Source of the DNA: Streptomyces sp. 2131.1
GTDB taxonomy: Bacteria > Actinomycetota > Actinomycetes > Streptomycetales > Streptomycetaceae
DNA length: 64,000 nt
Direction of reading: 5' to 3'
Assembly (NCBI RefSeq): GCF_900105515.1
Contig: NZ_FNSY01000001.1
Coordinates: 4,576,001 to 4,640,000, forward strand
The stretch's first letter is position 1; each line of letters starts with the position of its first letter. Both the position numbers and the translations under genes were made by a program. Of this stretch, positions 33,036 to 41,150 are shown in pieces. The notes under the pieces are model-generated. The model was not told the DNA's origin. It ran no database searches and saw nothing but the letters and a program-made list of their open reading frames with translations.

Positions 33036-34370
33036 TCAACAAGCCGCGCGCACGCGGTGTTCCGCCAGATGGGCCAGGACCGCGTGGTTCGCCTCCCAGC
33101 CGTCCGGGAACTTCACCGTGACGCCGAGCTGGACCGGTTCCGTCGACGGGTGTTCGTCCAGGAGGTCCGCCACGCCCTCGCGGCAGACCACGATGCACGC
33201 GTGACGGTGGCGGGAGGCCAGGACGCAGAGGCGGCCCGTCTCCAGGTGGAACGCGGTGGCGTCCGGGCGGCCCGACAGGGGGTGCAGGACCACCGTCACG
33301 TCGAACTCGCGGCCCTGGAGGCGGTTCGCCGTGTCCACCGCGACCCCCGTCACGCCCAGCTCCGCCAGCGCGGCGCGCACCGCCGCGGCCTGGTCGCGGT
33401 GGGCCGTGCCGACCGCGACCCGGTCCGCCGTCACCGGGGCCGGGTCGGGGGAGCGCTCACTGACGGCGGCCCCGCCCCGGTCCAGCAGGCGGCGTACCAC
33501 CAGGGCGACGGCGCGGACCGCCTCCGGGTCGGTGCGCGGGGTGTGCCGGGCCGGCAGTTCGAGGAGGCCCCAGCCCGACTCCGCCGCCTCGTCCAGCACC
33601 CGGTCCGCCGCCGACCCGTCCGACGCGACACCGAAGGACAGCCGCCGGTCGCCGTGGTCCGTGCCGCTGCGGAACGGGGTGTACGGGTAGAACGCGTCCG
33701 ACACCAGCGGCGCGGCCGAGGCCGGGAGCCGCCAGGAGACCGGCAGCCGGTGCTGCGGCAGCTGCGGGTTGTGCGCGAGCAAGGTGCTCACCGCGCCCGC
33801 CGAGGGGTCGTAGCTCAGCCCCGCCCACTGGTCCGCGCCGACGATCGAGAACGGGTCCAGCTGGCCCGGGTCGCCCACGAACAGCGCCCGTTCGAAGAGC
33901 CCGGCCACGGCGAGCAGCGCGTCCGAGCGCATCTGGTACGCCTCGTCGACGATCGCGTGCCCCCACGGCTCCACGTTCTTCACATGGGCCCACTTCGCCG
34001 CCGTCGAGATGACGACGTCGAGGCCCGCCAGGTCCGCCGCCTTCGCGGACTTGCGCACGTTCTCCAGGCCGTCCAGCACCTTGTCGTACGGGTCGGGGTC
34101 GTTGCTGTGCAGCCGGCCCACCGGAAGCCCGGGCTCCTTCTCCGCGAGCCGCACCACCAGGTCGTCCACCTGCGCGTTCGTCTGCGCGACCACCATCAGC
34201 GGACGGCCCGCCGCGGCCAGCTCCAGCGCGGCGCGCACCACCAGCGTCGACTTGCCCGCGCCCGGCGGGGAGTCCACCACTACGCCCCGGGCCGTGCCCT
34301 TCAGAGTGTCGTCCAGAATCCTCGCGGTCGCCAGGCCCGCCGCCGCGCCCGGGTCGAATACGGCCGTCAC
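33036..34370 (-). CDS. Superfamily 1 helicase (DNA2/NAM7-like)
   Basis: A 444-residue SF1B-type helicase from GTG 34370, which overlaps the upstream stop (GTGA). Motifs in order: I VVVDSPPGAGKSTLVVRA, Ia MVVAQTNAQVDDLVVRL, II AIVDEAYQM, III ALFVGDPGQLDPF, IV LPVSWRLPASAAP, V VDTANRLQGREFDVTVV and VI LASRHRHACIVVCRE. This is the AAA_11/AAA_12 pattern of Dna2, Upf1 and SMUBP2 helicases without their accessory domains. It should use ATP to translocate 5'-3' on single-stranded nucleic acid. It is encoded last of three overlapping genes with a RecB-like nuclease. Confidence 0.88.
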   Translation of the reverse strand: MTAVFDPGAAAGLATARILDDTLKGTARGVVVDSPPGAGKSTLVVRAALELAAAGRPLMVVAQTNAQVDDLVVRLAEKEPGLPVGRLHSNDPDPYDKVLDGLENVRKSAKAADLAGLDVVISTAAKWAHVKNVEPWGHAIVDEAYQMRSDALLAVAGLFERALFVGDPGQLDPFSIVGADQWAGLSYDPSAGAVSTLLAHNPQLPQHRLPVSWRLPASAAPLVSDAFYPYTPFRSGTDHGDRRLSFGVASDGSAADRVLDEAAESGWGLLELPARHTPRTDPEAVRAVALVVRRLLDRGGAAVSERSPDPAPVTADRVAVGTAHRDQAAAVRAALAELGVTGVAVDTANRLQGREFDVTVVLHPLSGRPDATAFHLETGRLCVLASRHRHACIVVCREGVADLLDEHPSTEPVQLGVTVKFPDGWEANHAVLAHLAEHRVRAAC

Positions 34371-35977
34371 AGCAGGTCCTCCGGGGTCACGGGGTCGGGC
34401 AGCTCGGCCGCTTCGAGGCCGCCCGGCGGGCCGCCGTGGGTCCACGGGGTCTCCTCGGCGTCCGGCAGCTGCGGCCCGCCGCGCTGGTCGTGCTCGAACA
34501 GGGTCCAGGCGATCCGGTCGCCCGGCTCCGGGACCGACCCCGGGGCGGGCTCCTTGCCGCGCCCCATCCGGTCGGTGATCCGCAGCACCAGCGAGGGCGC
34601 GCCGCCCTCCCCGTCCGCCGGGCCGTACCCGGCGAACTGGGCGGTCTGCGGCTTGCCGTCCAGCGAGCGGTAGACCTTCACCCCCTCGCTCAGCTGCGGC
34701 CGCTCGTCGGTGCGGACGGTGACCAGCGGGCGCGGCGAGGGCCGCTTCGACTCGCTGTACGCCATCTCCACCGCGCTCACCTCGCCGATGAAAGCCTCCC
34801 CGGCCAGCCGGCGGCCCGCCAGGACCAGCGGATCGTCCAGCGCCTCCTGCGCCTCCAGCTGCGCCTGCGCCGTCTCGCGGGCGGCCAGCTTGCGGGCGGC
34901 CGTCACCGCGTCGTCCCGGCGCGGCTGCGGCGGCTCACCGGAGCGGACCCGGTCGCGGTGGGCGGTGAACGACCAGCGGTCCCGGGTCCAGCGGTCCTCG
35001 GTCCTGGCCCCCTCGGGCAGCTCGCGCAGCAGGTCCAGGCCCCGCCACACCGCGTCCCAGGTCGGCCGGAGCACCCCGGCGAGCAGCGCCCTGATCTCGC
35101 GCTCGGCCCCGGTCAGCTCGGCGAGCCGGGCATCGGCCGCGAGCCCGTCCTCGGCCGCCGCCAGCGAGGCGCGCGCCCGGTCGTACTTCTCGATCGCCGG
35201 GGCCAGCAGCCGGTTGTCGAAATCGGGGTCGGTGGCCGGGCCGGCCGGCGGGCACAGCAGCTGCCCCGACGCGTCCCGGGCCAGCTCCGCGCGGAGCGCC
35301 GCCTCCGCGCCGGACTCGCCGGCGGGCGGGTCGATCCAGGCGAGCAGGGCCCCCAGGTGCTGGTCCTCCAGATTGGACTGGCCGGTCGCCCAGTGCCGGT
35401 TGAGGAGATCGGTGCAGGCGAGCAGGAGCGAGGAGCCGGGGACCCGGGCCCGCTCGCCGTAGTGCGTCAGCCAGCGCCCGAGCAAGGGGACCCGGGCGGG
35501 CGCCGGATACGGCGTGTCCGGGTCGTCCTCGGCGGTGCGCCGGAACCGCATGGAGCGGCCCAGCAGCCGGACGAACTCGACGCCCGCCCGGCTCGGCACG
35601 ACGATCTGCGCCGCGTCCACGCACAGCTCGGTCTCGACCTTGACGCGCTTGCCGGTCGCCGGATCGGTCTCGCCCCGCTCCGCGGGCTCGACGACGTCCG
35701 CGTACGACTCGATGTGCGGCAGCACCGCCTCGGCCAGCTCGGCGAGGAACGCGAACCGCAGGTCCCGGTCGCGGGGCTGGGCCACGGCCAGCAGCCGGGG
35801 CGCCTCCCGGTCCGTGCCGACGAGCGCGCCGAGCGGGGCGCCCGCCTCGCCCGCCGTGGTCAGCGGCACCAGGACGAGCGGCCGGTCGGTCAGCCGGCGG
35901 TGGCGGACGGTGGCCGTCGGCCGGGCGCGGCCGCTCTCCACGGCCTCCAGCCGGGCCAGCGTGGTGATCAGTGACAT
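34367..35977 (-). CDS. Uncharacterised 536-residue protein between nuclease and helicase
   Basis: The gene overlaps its upstream neighbour by 10 bases and the helicase by 4 bases, so the three are surely one operon. The protein starts MSLITTLARLEAVESGRA. I do not recognise a domain. Features: an N-terminal beta-rich third (RPLVLVPLTTAGE, LCVDAAQIVVPSRAGVEFVRLLGRSMRF), a central charged helical part (EKYDRARASLAAAEDGLAADARLAELTGAEREIRALLAG, described by its ends), a segment ETAQAQLEAQEALDDPLVLAGRRLAGEAFIGEVSAVEMAYSE, and an acidic Pro-rich tail. It has no transmembrane helix or signal peptide. It may be the specificity or scaffold subunit of the complex. Confidence 0.78.
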   Translation of the reverse strand: MSLITTLARLEAVESGRARPTATVRHRRLTDRPLVLVPLTTAGEAGAPLGALVGTDREAPRLLAVAQPRDRDLRFAFLAELAEAVLPHIESYADVVEPAERGETDPATGKRVKVETELCVDAAQIVVPSRAGVEFVRLLGRSMRFRRTAEDDPDTPYPAPARVPLLGRWLTHYGERARVPGSSLLLACTDLLNRHWATGQSNLEDQHLGALLAWIDPPAGESGAEAALRAELARDASGQLLCPPAGPATDPDFDNRLLAPAIEKYDRARASLAAAEDGLAADARLAELTGAEREIRALLAGVLRPTWDAVWRGLDLLRELPEGARTEDRWTRDRWSFTAHRDRVRSGEPPQPRRDDAVTAARKLAARETAQAQLEAQEALDDPLVLAGRRLAGEAFIGEVSAVEMAYSESKRPSPRPLVTVRTDERPQLSEGVKVYRSLDGKPQTAQFAGYGPADGEGGAPSLVLRITDRMGRGKEPAPGSVPEPGDRIAWTLFEHDQRGGPQLPDAEETPWTHGGPPGGLEAAELPDPVTPEDLL

Positions 35978-37209
35978 GCGACGCGCCCCTCCAGTGCCTC
36001 GGCGCGCAGGGCCGCCGCGCGGCGCAGGGCGGCGACCGCGGGGTCAGCCGGGTCGCCCTCCTTGCCCGCGGCCGCGGCCAGCACCCCGGCGACCGTGGTC
36101 AGACCGCCCAGCTCGCCCCGCACCCCGCGGCCCAGCGCCTCCACGGCGCCCTCGGCGCGGGCCCGGGACCGGCAGTGGAAGGCCAGCTCGCAGGCGGACA
36201 GGCACTCCGGCGCATAGGCGGCGGCGACCGACTCGACGGCCGTCTCCAGGTCTTCGGGGGAGCGCTCCGGGTCGAAGGTGGCGCCCTCGGGGAGGGCCGC
36301 CGCGATCTCGTCGACGCGGGTGAGCCGGGTCAGCTGGCGGCGGGTGACGGCGCGCTGCTTGCGTACGTCCACGACGGAGGCGGCCGGCAGGTTCGAGAAG
36401 TCCTTCGGGCAGACCAGCAGCACCCGGTGGCCCACCCGGGCCCCGTCCGTGACCTCCGCGACCCGCTCCAGCGCCAGCACGTACACCGCGGACTGACGGG
36501 CCGCCGCACCCACCTTCGCGGCGTCCGCGGAACCGTCGACCATGGGGAACGACTTGATCTCGACGACCGTCCAGGTGCCGTCGGGGTGCACCACCACCGC
36601 GTCCGGCTCCAGATAGGCCGGGGAACCGGCCACCTCCAGGGCGAGCATCGGGTGGTCCAGCAGCGCCCAGCCGTCGGCCCCGGTCGCCTCCCGCAGCGCC
36701 AGCGCGGTGCGGGCCGCGCGGCCCTCGGGTCCGGCGGCGGCCAGATCGGGCGTCGCGACCTCGCGCGGCGGTTCACCGGAGCCGCCGAGCCGCTCGTGCA
36801 GCAGCCGCATCAGCTCCGTACCGCCGTCGGCCTTGACCCGGGCCTCGAAGGCGTTGCCCCGCATGAAGGCGAACTGGGACTGGCCGAAGGGGGCCGGTGA
36901 GCCCAGCGCCGAGGCGAGCGCGCCCTTGTCGACCCCGGCCCCGTCGAGCAGGGCGCGGCGCTTGCAGCCCGGGTTGGCGGCGAGGGCCGCGAGCGCGCGG
37001 GCGTCCAGCGGGCGCGGGGCGACCGCCGGGCCTCTCAGCTCAGCGAGCCGCCGTCGCAGGGTCCCCGTCGGGGGACCGTCCTGACCGGCCGGCGCCGTCG
37101 GCCCGGGCAGGCGGACCGGCCGCTGCTGCCGCGTCGGATGGTTCTGCGGAGGAGGTCCGCTGGCCGGGGATTCGCTCACCCGCCGAAGTCTTGCATCCGG
37201 CACTGACAT
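35968..37209 (-). CDS. RecB/Cas4-like Fe-S PD-(D/E)XK nuclease
   Basis: A 413-residue protein. RecB-family motifs are all visible: RGNAFE (E122), EPDAVVV (D203), VVEIKS (E217 and K219) and QSAVY (Q239 to Y243, the QxxxY motif). Cysteines are placed as in Cas4, AddB and Dna2: C82 before the nuclease core and ECLSACELAFHC (C336, C340, C346) after it, enough for a 4Fe-4S cluster. The spacing C-x3-C differs by one from the common C-x2-C. The first 50 residues are Pro/Gln/Arg-rich. The start is ATG 37209 or GTG 37179; either overlaps the PAP2 gene by about 140-170 bases. Predicted role: single-strand DNA nuclease working with the SF1 helicase. Confidence 0.85.
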   Translation of the reverse strand: MSVPDARLRRVSESPASGPPPQNHPTRQQRPVRLPGPTAPAGQDGPPTGTLRRRLAELRGPAVAPRPLDARALAALAANPGCKRRALLDGAGVDKGALASALGSPAPFGQSQFAFMRGNAFEARVKADGGTELMRLLHERLGGSGEPPREVATPDLAAAGPEGRAARTALALREATGADGWALLDHPMLALEVAGSPAYLEPDAVVVHPDGTWTVVEIKSFPMVDGSADAAKVGAAARQSAVYVLALERVAEVTDGARVGHRVLLVCPKDFSNLPAASVVDVRKQRAVTRRQLTRLTRVDEIAAALPEGATFDPERSPEDLETAVESVAAAYAPECLSACELAFHCRSRARAEGAVEALGRGVRGELGGLTTVAGVLAAAAGKEGDPADPAVAALRRAAALRAEALEGRVACH

Positions 37210-38011
37210 CCGTGGCCGGTACGGACCCGGAGGTTCCGGAGAAGCGGGGCAGGACCGCCGCCTTGACCCGGTCTGCCAGGCGCATCACGGGCCGGGCCAG
37301 CAGGGCCCCGACGCCCATCACGGCGCAGCCGGCGACCGCGTCGAGCAGATAGTGGTTGGCGGTGCCCATCACGACGAACGTGGTGATCAGCGGGTACGCG
37401 ATGCCCGCGGCGCGCAGCGCGGGGTGCTTGGCGTGGCGCCACAGCAGGATGCCGCACCACAGCGCCCAGCCGACGTGCAGGCTGGGCATCGCCGCGTACT
37501 GGTTGGTCATCCCGCCCATGCCGCGCGGCGCGCTCGCCTCCGTACCCCACCAGCCGTACGAGCTGTACTGCGCCATCGTGTCGACGAACCCGTGCTTCGC
37601 GTCCAGCAGCCTCGGCGGGCACGTCGGCATCAGCGTGAAGCCGATCAGTCCGAGCATGGTCGAGGTCATCAGCCAGGTGCGGGCCCTGCGGTACGCGGCC
37701 GAGTGGCGGCGGAACATCCAGATCAGCACGGCCGGGGTGACCACGTAGTGCAGGGAGGCGTACGCGAAGTCGGAGGGCACGCCTATGGAGGCGTGCGCGG
37801 TGAAGAGGCGGTTGAGCGGGTGCTCCGCGTTCAGGAAGAGGGCCTTCTCGACGCGCAGGATGCTCAGGCCGTGGTCCACGGCCGTGGACACGTCACCGCG
37901 TGCGAGGAGACGGCCGCCGGAGTACGCCGCGTACACCAGGGCCAGGAGCGGCAGCTCGGTCCACCAGCGGAGCCGGTGGCGCGGAGCGGGCGCGGTGGTG
38001 GCGTGCGGCAT
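37040..38011 (-). CDS. PAP2/inositolphosphotransferase-type membrane phosphatase
   Basis: A 323-residue membrane protein from ATG 38011, with GGAG nine bases upstream. Six hydrophobic segments and the PAP2 catalytic residues in QYAAMPSLHVGWALWCG (PSxH) and GTANHYLLDAVAG (SRxxxxxHxxxD-like third motif) place it with AUR1-like phosphatases that dephosphorylate or transfer polar lipid heads. The C-terminal 60 residues are low-complexity Ala/Gly/Pro/Arg and overlap the nuclease gene in another frame. Upstream candidate starts give a basic N-terminal extension. Confidence 0.82.
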   Translation of the reverse strand: MPHATTAPAPRHRLRWWTELPLLALVYAAYSGGRLLARGDVSTAVDHGLSILRVEKALFLNAEHPLNRLFTAHASIGVPSDFAYASLHYVVTPAVLIWMFRRHSAAYRRARTWLMTSTMLGLIGFTLMPTCPPRLLDAKHGFVDTMAQYSSYGWWGTEASAPRGMGGMTNQYAAMPSLHVGWALWCGILLWRHAKHPALRAAGIAYPLITTFVVMGTANHYLLDAVAGCAVMGVGALLARPVMRLADRVKAAVLPRFSGTSGSVPATDVSAGCKTSAGERIPGQRTSSAEPSDAAAAAGPPARADGAGRSGRSPDGDPATAAR

Positions 38012-38249
38012 CCGGAACTTCTCCATCATGTCTTCATGCGGCCGACTGCGGGCGTACAACCGTACGGTGCGCGTCGGGCGCGTGTCCCCCGGGGGTGTGG
38101 TCGGCACCCCTCAGCTGTTCGGATTCATCTGTGGTCATTGGGACGCCGCCACGGCCCCCCGGGTTGCCTCATGGGCGGATACGGGATGATGGGAACAAGG
38201 TCTCAGATCCCGACATCCCAGGTCCCAGCTTTTCAGGGAGAACCCTTTT

Positions 38250-38846
38250 ATGGCACCGCGCATCCTGCTCGCCCGGCACGGGCAGACGGAATGGTCCCTC
38301 AACGGCAGGCACACCGGCAGGACGGACATTCCGCTGCTCGACGCCGGGCGCGAGGGGGCGAAGCTCCTCGGCCGGCGGCTGCACAAGGGGCCGTGGGCGG
38401 AGCTGCGCGACCTGGAGGTCCGCACCAGCCCGCTCGTCCGCGCCTCCGAGACCTGCGAGCTCGCCGGCTTCGGCGACCGCGCGGAGGAGTGGGACACGCT
38501 GATGGAGTGGGACTACGGGGCGTACGAGGGGATGACCCCGGCCGAGATCAAGGCCGGCCGGCCGGACTGGTTCATCTGGCGCGACGGTGTGCCGGAGGGC
38601 GAGAGCACCGCCGAGGTGTCGGCCAGGGCCGACGAGATCGTGGAGTGGGCCCGCTCGGCCGACCGCGACGTCCTGGTCTTCGCCCACGGCCACATCCTGC
38701 GGGCGCTCGGCGCGCGCTGGATGGGCGAGGACGTCGCCTTCGGCGCGCGGATCTGGCTGGCGCCGACGTCGCTGTCGGTCCTGGGCTGGACGTATGGATC
38801 GCCGGCGATCCACCACTGGAACGACACGGGGCACCTTGAGGGGTGA
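38250..38846 (+). CDS. Histidine phosphatase family protein
   Basis: A 198-residue cytoplasmic enzyme with the RHG motif [18 protein letters not shown] (nucleophile His), [13 protein letters not shown] (Arg pocket), the acid/base Glu in EWDYGAYEG and the second His in [15 protein letters not shown]. This is the phosphoglycerate mutase-like phosphatase family; an acid phosphatase or sugar/nucleotide phosphatase is most likely. Upstream AGGGAGAACCC gives a workable ribosome site for ATG 38250. It stands alone, divergent from the PAP2 gene, and its end is followed by the repeat element region. Confidence 0.88.
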   Translation: MAPRILLARHGQTEWSLNGRHTGRTDIPLLDAGREGAKLLGRRLHKGPWAELRDLEVRTSPLVRASETCELAGFGDRAEEWDTLMEWDYGAYEGMTPAEIKAGRPDWFIWRDGVPEGESTAEVSARADEIVEWARSADRDVLVFAHGHILRALGARWMGEDVAFGARIWLAPTSLSVLGWTYGSPAIHHWNDTGHLEG

Positions 38847-38852
38847 ACCCTT

Positions 38853-39035
38853 CCAGCCCGTCCGGCGTGCCTGGCGGGGCCGGTGCGGGGGTGAATCCCA
38901 GCCCGTCCGGCGCTTGAGGACGGAAGCGTTGCGCACGGGGTGCGGTGCCCTCTTCCGGGCCCCCGGCCGGAGGGCCGATCGGTGTGGCCCGGACCGGGGC
39001 GCGGGGTTCCGTCCTCAAACGCCGGACGGGCTGGG
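38853..39035. repeat. Inverted pair of a REP-like intergenic element plus a partial copy
   Basis: A 29-base element (38897-38925, core CAGCCCGTCCGGCG then CTTGAGGACGGAA) is repeated inverted at 39007-39035 with one mismatch; a 15-base partial copy CCAGCCCGTCCGGCG is at 38853-38867. The same motif is common in Streptomyces intergenic regions. The right copy covers the last codons of the XRE gene. Confidence 0.85.
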
Positions 39036-40421
39036 GTGGCTGGGCTGAGGGGTGCGTCCTCGGGCATCGGGCGGGCCGGGGTCGGCGCGGTCCAGGAAGT
39101 CGCGGACCTCCCGGGACGCGCCCGTCCGGGGCCCCAGGACCGCGACGGAGTCCATCAGCATCGCGCGGATGCGGGAGGACTGGACGTCGTCCAGCAGGTC
39201 CAGGACCGCGTGGCCGGCCGACGCCGCCTCCTCGGGGCGGCCCCCGCGGGCCAGGTCCCAGGTCAGCTCGGCGCGGTACAGCGCGAGGTTGCGGGTGAAG
39301 TGGGGGTCCTGGAGCCGGACCGCCCGGTCCGCGTGGCGCGCGGCGCGGGACCACTCGCCGAGGGCCGCCCAGCACTGGGCCTCCAGCATCTCCAGCTCCG
39401 CCTCGCGGAAGAAGCTCATCCACTCGGGGTCCGCCCCCGACGGCCCCCGCGAGAACGCGGTGTGCGCCCGGCCGAGCGCCCGCTCACAGCCCGTACGGTC
39501 CCCGAGCCCCGCCCGGCCCCCCGCTTCCCGGAGCGCGAGCAGCGCCCGCAGCCGGGGCGAGCCCAGCGGCTGCGCGGCGCGCAGGCCCGCCTCCGCCGCC
39601 CGCACGGCCTCGCGCGGCCGCCCCGTGTCGCGGGCCAGGAACGACGCGTTGCAGAACGCGTGCGCCTCCAGCGCCGGGTCCCCGGCCACCCGCGCCGTGG
39701 CCAGCGCCTCCGCGTAGTGCGAGCGTGCGTCCTCGAAGCGGCCCGAGTCATGGGCCAGCCACCCCACCGAGAGGGCCAGTTCACCGGCGCCCGAGTGCAG
39801 CCGGTCCGCCGTGGCGCCCCGGCTCGCGGTCCCGGCGTCGAGCAGGGCGTACGCCGCCTTCAGCGGTTGCGAGGCGCGCCGGTAGAGCCAGTCGCCGCCG
39901 TGCCGGTCGTCCAGCAGCCGGATCTGCCGCACGGCCCTTTCGACGGCGCTCACCTCCGTCTCGCCGACCCGGCGTTGCAGGGGCAGGGAGGCGGCCGGGC
40001 CGCCGAGGCCCAGCCCCAGGGAGACGGACGCCACCGCGGTGGTGCCGCTCGTCATGAACACGCGACGCAGCACGTCGCTCTCCTCGTCGGTGTGGCTGCC
40101 GGGCTCCAGCGGCGGGGCAGTCGGGGGTTGCGGGGCGTCCGCCGCGGGCCTGGCCGCCCGCCCGCGTACGGAGGCGCGGGGCGAGAATCCCAGGTCCTCC
40201 AGGGCCGTCCCGGGGAACATGTGCAGGAAGACCCGCTCGTACGCGTAGTTGGGACAGCGGATCTCGCCGGACTCCACGCGTCCGATGTACCGGGCGTCGC
40301 AGGCGACCTGCTCGCCGATCTCGCGAGCGGACCTGCGGACCGCGGCAGCGAACTCCCCGGCGGAGCGCGGACCGCGCAGCCGTCGGAAGGCGAGGTTGGG
40401 AACTGCCCCTGTCGACACCAT
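39015..40421 (-). CDS. XRE-type regulator with TPR-like sensor region
   Basis: A 468-residue protein from ATG 40421, preceded by GAGAGGG. The N-terminal HTH (about 10-70) contains FRRLRGPRSAGEFAAAVRRSAREIGEQVACDARYIGRVESGEIRCPN, described by its ends; it resembles the HTH of BldB-region-type Streptomyces regulators (XRE/DUF397-linked). A linker follows, then TPR-like repeats (residues 200-450: GRFEDARSHYAEALATARVAGDP, GDRTGCERALGRAHTAF, GEWSRAARHADRAVRLQD). It may sense a ligand or peptide through the repeats. The last residues (PSHPSPSGV) are coded by a REP-like element, so the end of this gene may have been changed by insertion of that repeat. Confidence 0.82.
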   Translation of the reverse strand: MVSTGAVPNLAFRRLRGPRSAGEFAAAVRRSAREIGEQVACDARYIGRVESGEIRCPNYAYERVFLHMFPGTALEDLGFSPRASVRGRAARPAADAPQPPTAPPLEPGSHTDEESDVLRRVFMTSGTTAVASVSLGLGLGGPAASLPLQRRVGETEVSAVERAVRQIRLLDDRHGGDWLYRRASQPLKAAYALLDAGTASRGATADRLHSGAGELALSVGWLAHDSGRFEDARSHYAEALATARVAGDPALEAHAFCNASFLARDTGRPREAVRAAEAGLRAAQPLGSPRLRALLALREAGGRAGLGDRTGCERALGRAHTAFSRGPSGADPEWMSFFREAELEMLEAQCWAALGEWSRAARHADRAVRLQDPHFTRNLALYRAELTWDLARGGRPEEAASAGHAVLDLLDDVQSSRIRAMLMDSVAVLGPRTGASREVRDFLDRADPGPPDARGRTPQPSHPSPSGV

Positions 40422-40660
40422 GGCGTGGCCCTCTCGGTGCGAGCCGGGCGTTGTTTCCGGTGTCCCGGCGGAGCAAGAACGTACCTGCTGTGACGGTACG
40501 CACACGCAGCGTTTCCGGATGAAGCGGGCATCTCGGTCGTGATCCGCCATGAACTGCCACCCTTTGCGGCGGTGTCGCACCGTAGCCCTTGACGCCGTCG
40601 GGGCGTTGGTCCCTACGGAGACGGAGTGCGGCTCCGCCCGGCGATGAGAGGAGAGGTCCC

Positions 40661-41053
40661 TTGTTGCACACCGACATGGCGACCGGCGGTACGGCGTCCG
40701 CCGACGAACCCTGTGATCTCGTGACCGTGCCCGCCCGGCAGGGCCTGGAAGCCGTCGACATCCTGCGCCGGGGCGCCGCGCAGGACGTCGTGGGCCCCGT
40801 CATCCACGACGGCACCTGCGACACCCTCGGGTTCCTGGTGCCGCCGGGCACCGCGCAGGGCTGGGACGTACCGGGCAGCGCCTGTACGCGGACCGACGGC
40901 CGGGGGCTGCGCATTCCCGCCGAGCCGCCGGTCTCCGGCAGCGGCTGGCTGCTGCCGCCCGCCGCGGACACGCCCGTCACCGACCCGGCCGTGCTGCGCG
41001 ACGCGCTCGACCAGGCGGCCCGGCTGATCGAGGCCGCCGACAACTGCCGCTGA
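40661..41053 (+). CDS. Small protein related to the prim-pol-like protein
   Basis: About 130 residues. AGGAG at 40649-40653 favours the TTG starts at 40661 or 40664 over ATG 40676. The order VIHDGTCDTLGFLVPPGTA, RGLRIPAEPP, GSGWLLPPA and a final helix (DPAVLRDALDQAARLIEAA) mirrors the prim-pol-like protein at 31.8-32.5 kb (GTAFDVV, LLFATPGTA, DAVTVPP, RWLVAPD). No catalytic motif is recognised. It is divergent from the XRE regulator and 97 bases before the methyltransferase-fold gene. Confidence 0.65.
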   Translation: MLHTDMATGGTASADEPCDLVTVPARQGLEAVDILRRGAAQDVVGPVIHDGTCDTLGFLVPPGTAQGWDVPGSACTRTDGRGLRIPAEPPVSGSGWLLPPAADTPVTDPAVLRDALDQAARLIEAADNCR

Positions 41054-41150
41054 GCCGGACCACACCCGCCGCACCGATAATGGCCGTACGGCGGGCCGCG
41101 CGGATCGGCCCGTCCCGTACAAGGTGAGCAGTGGGCAGGGGCGAGAAGCA

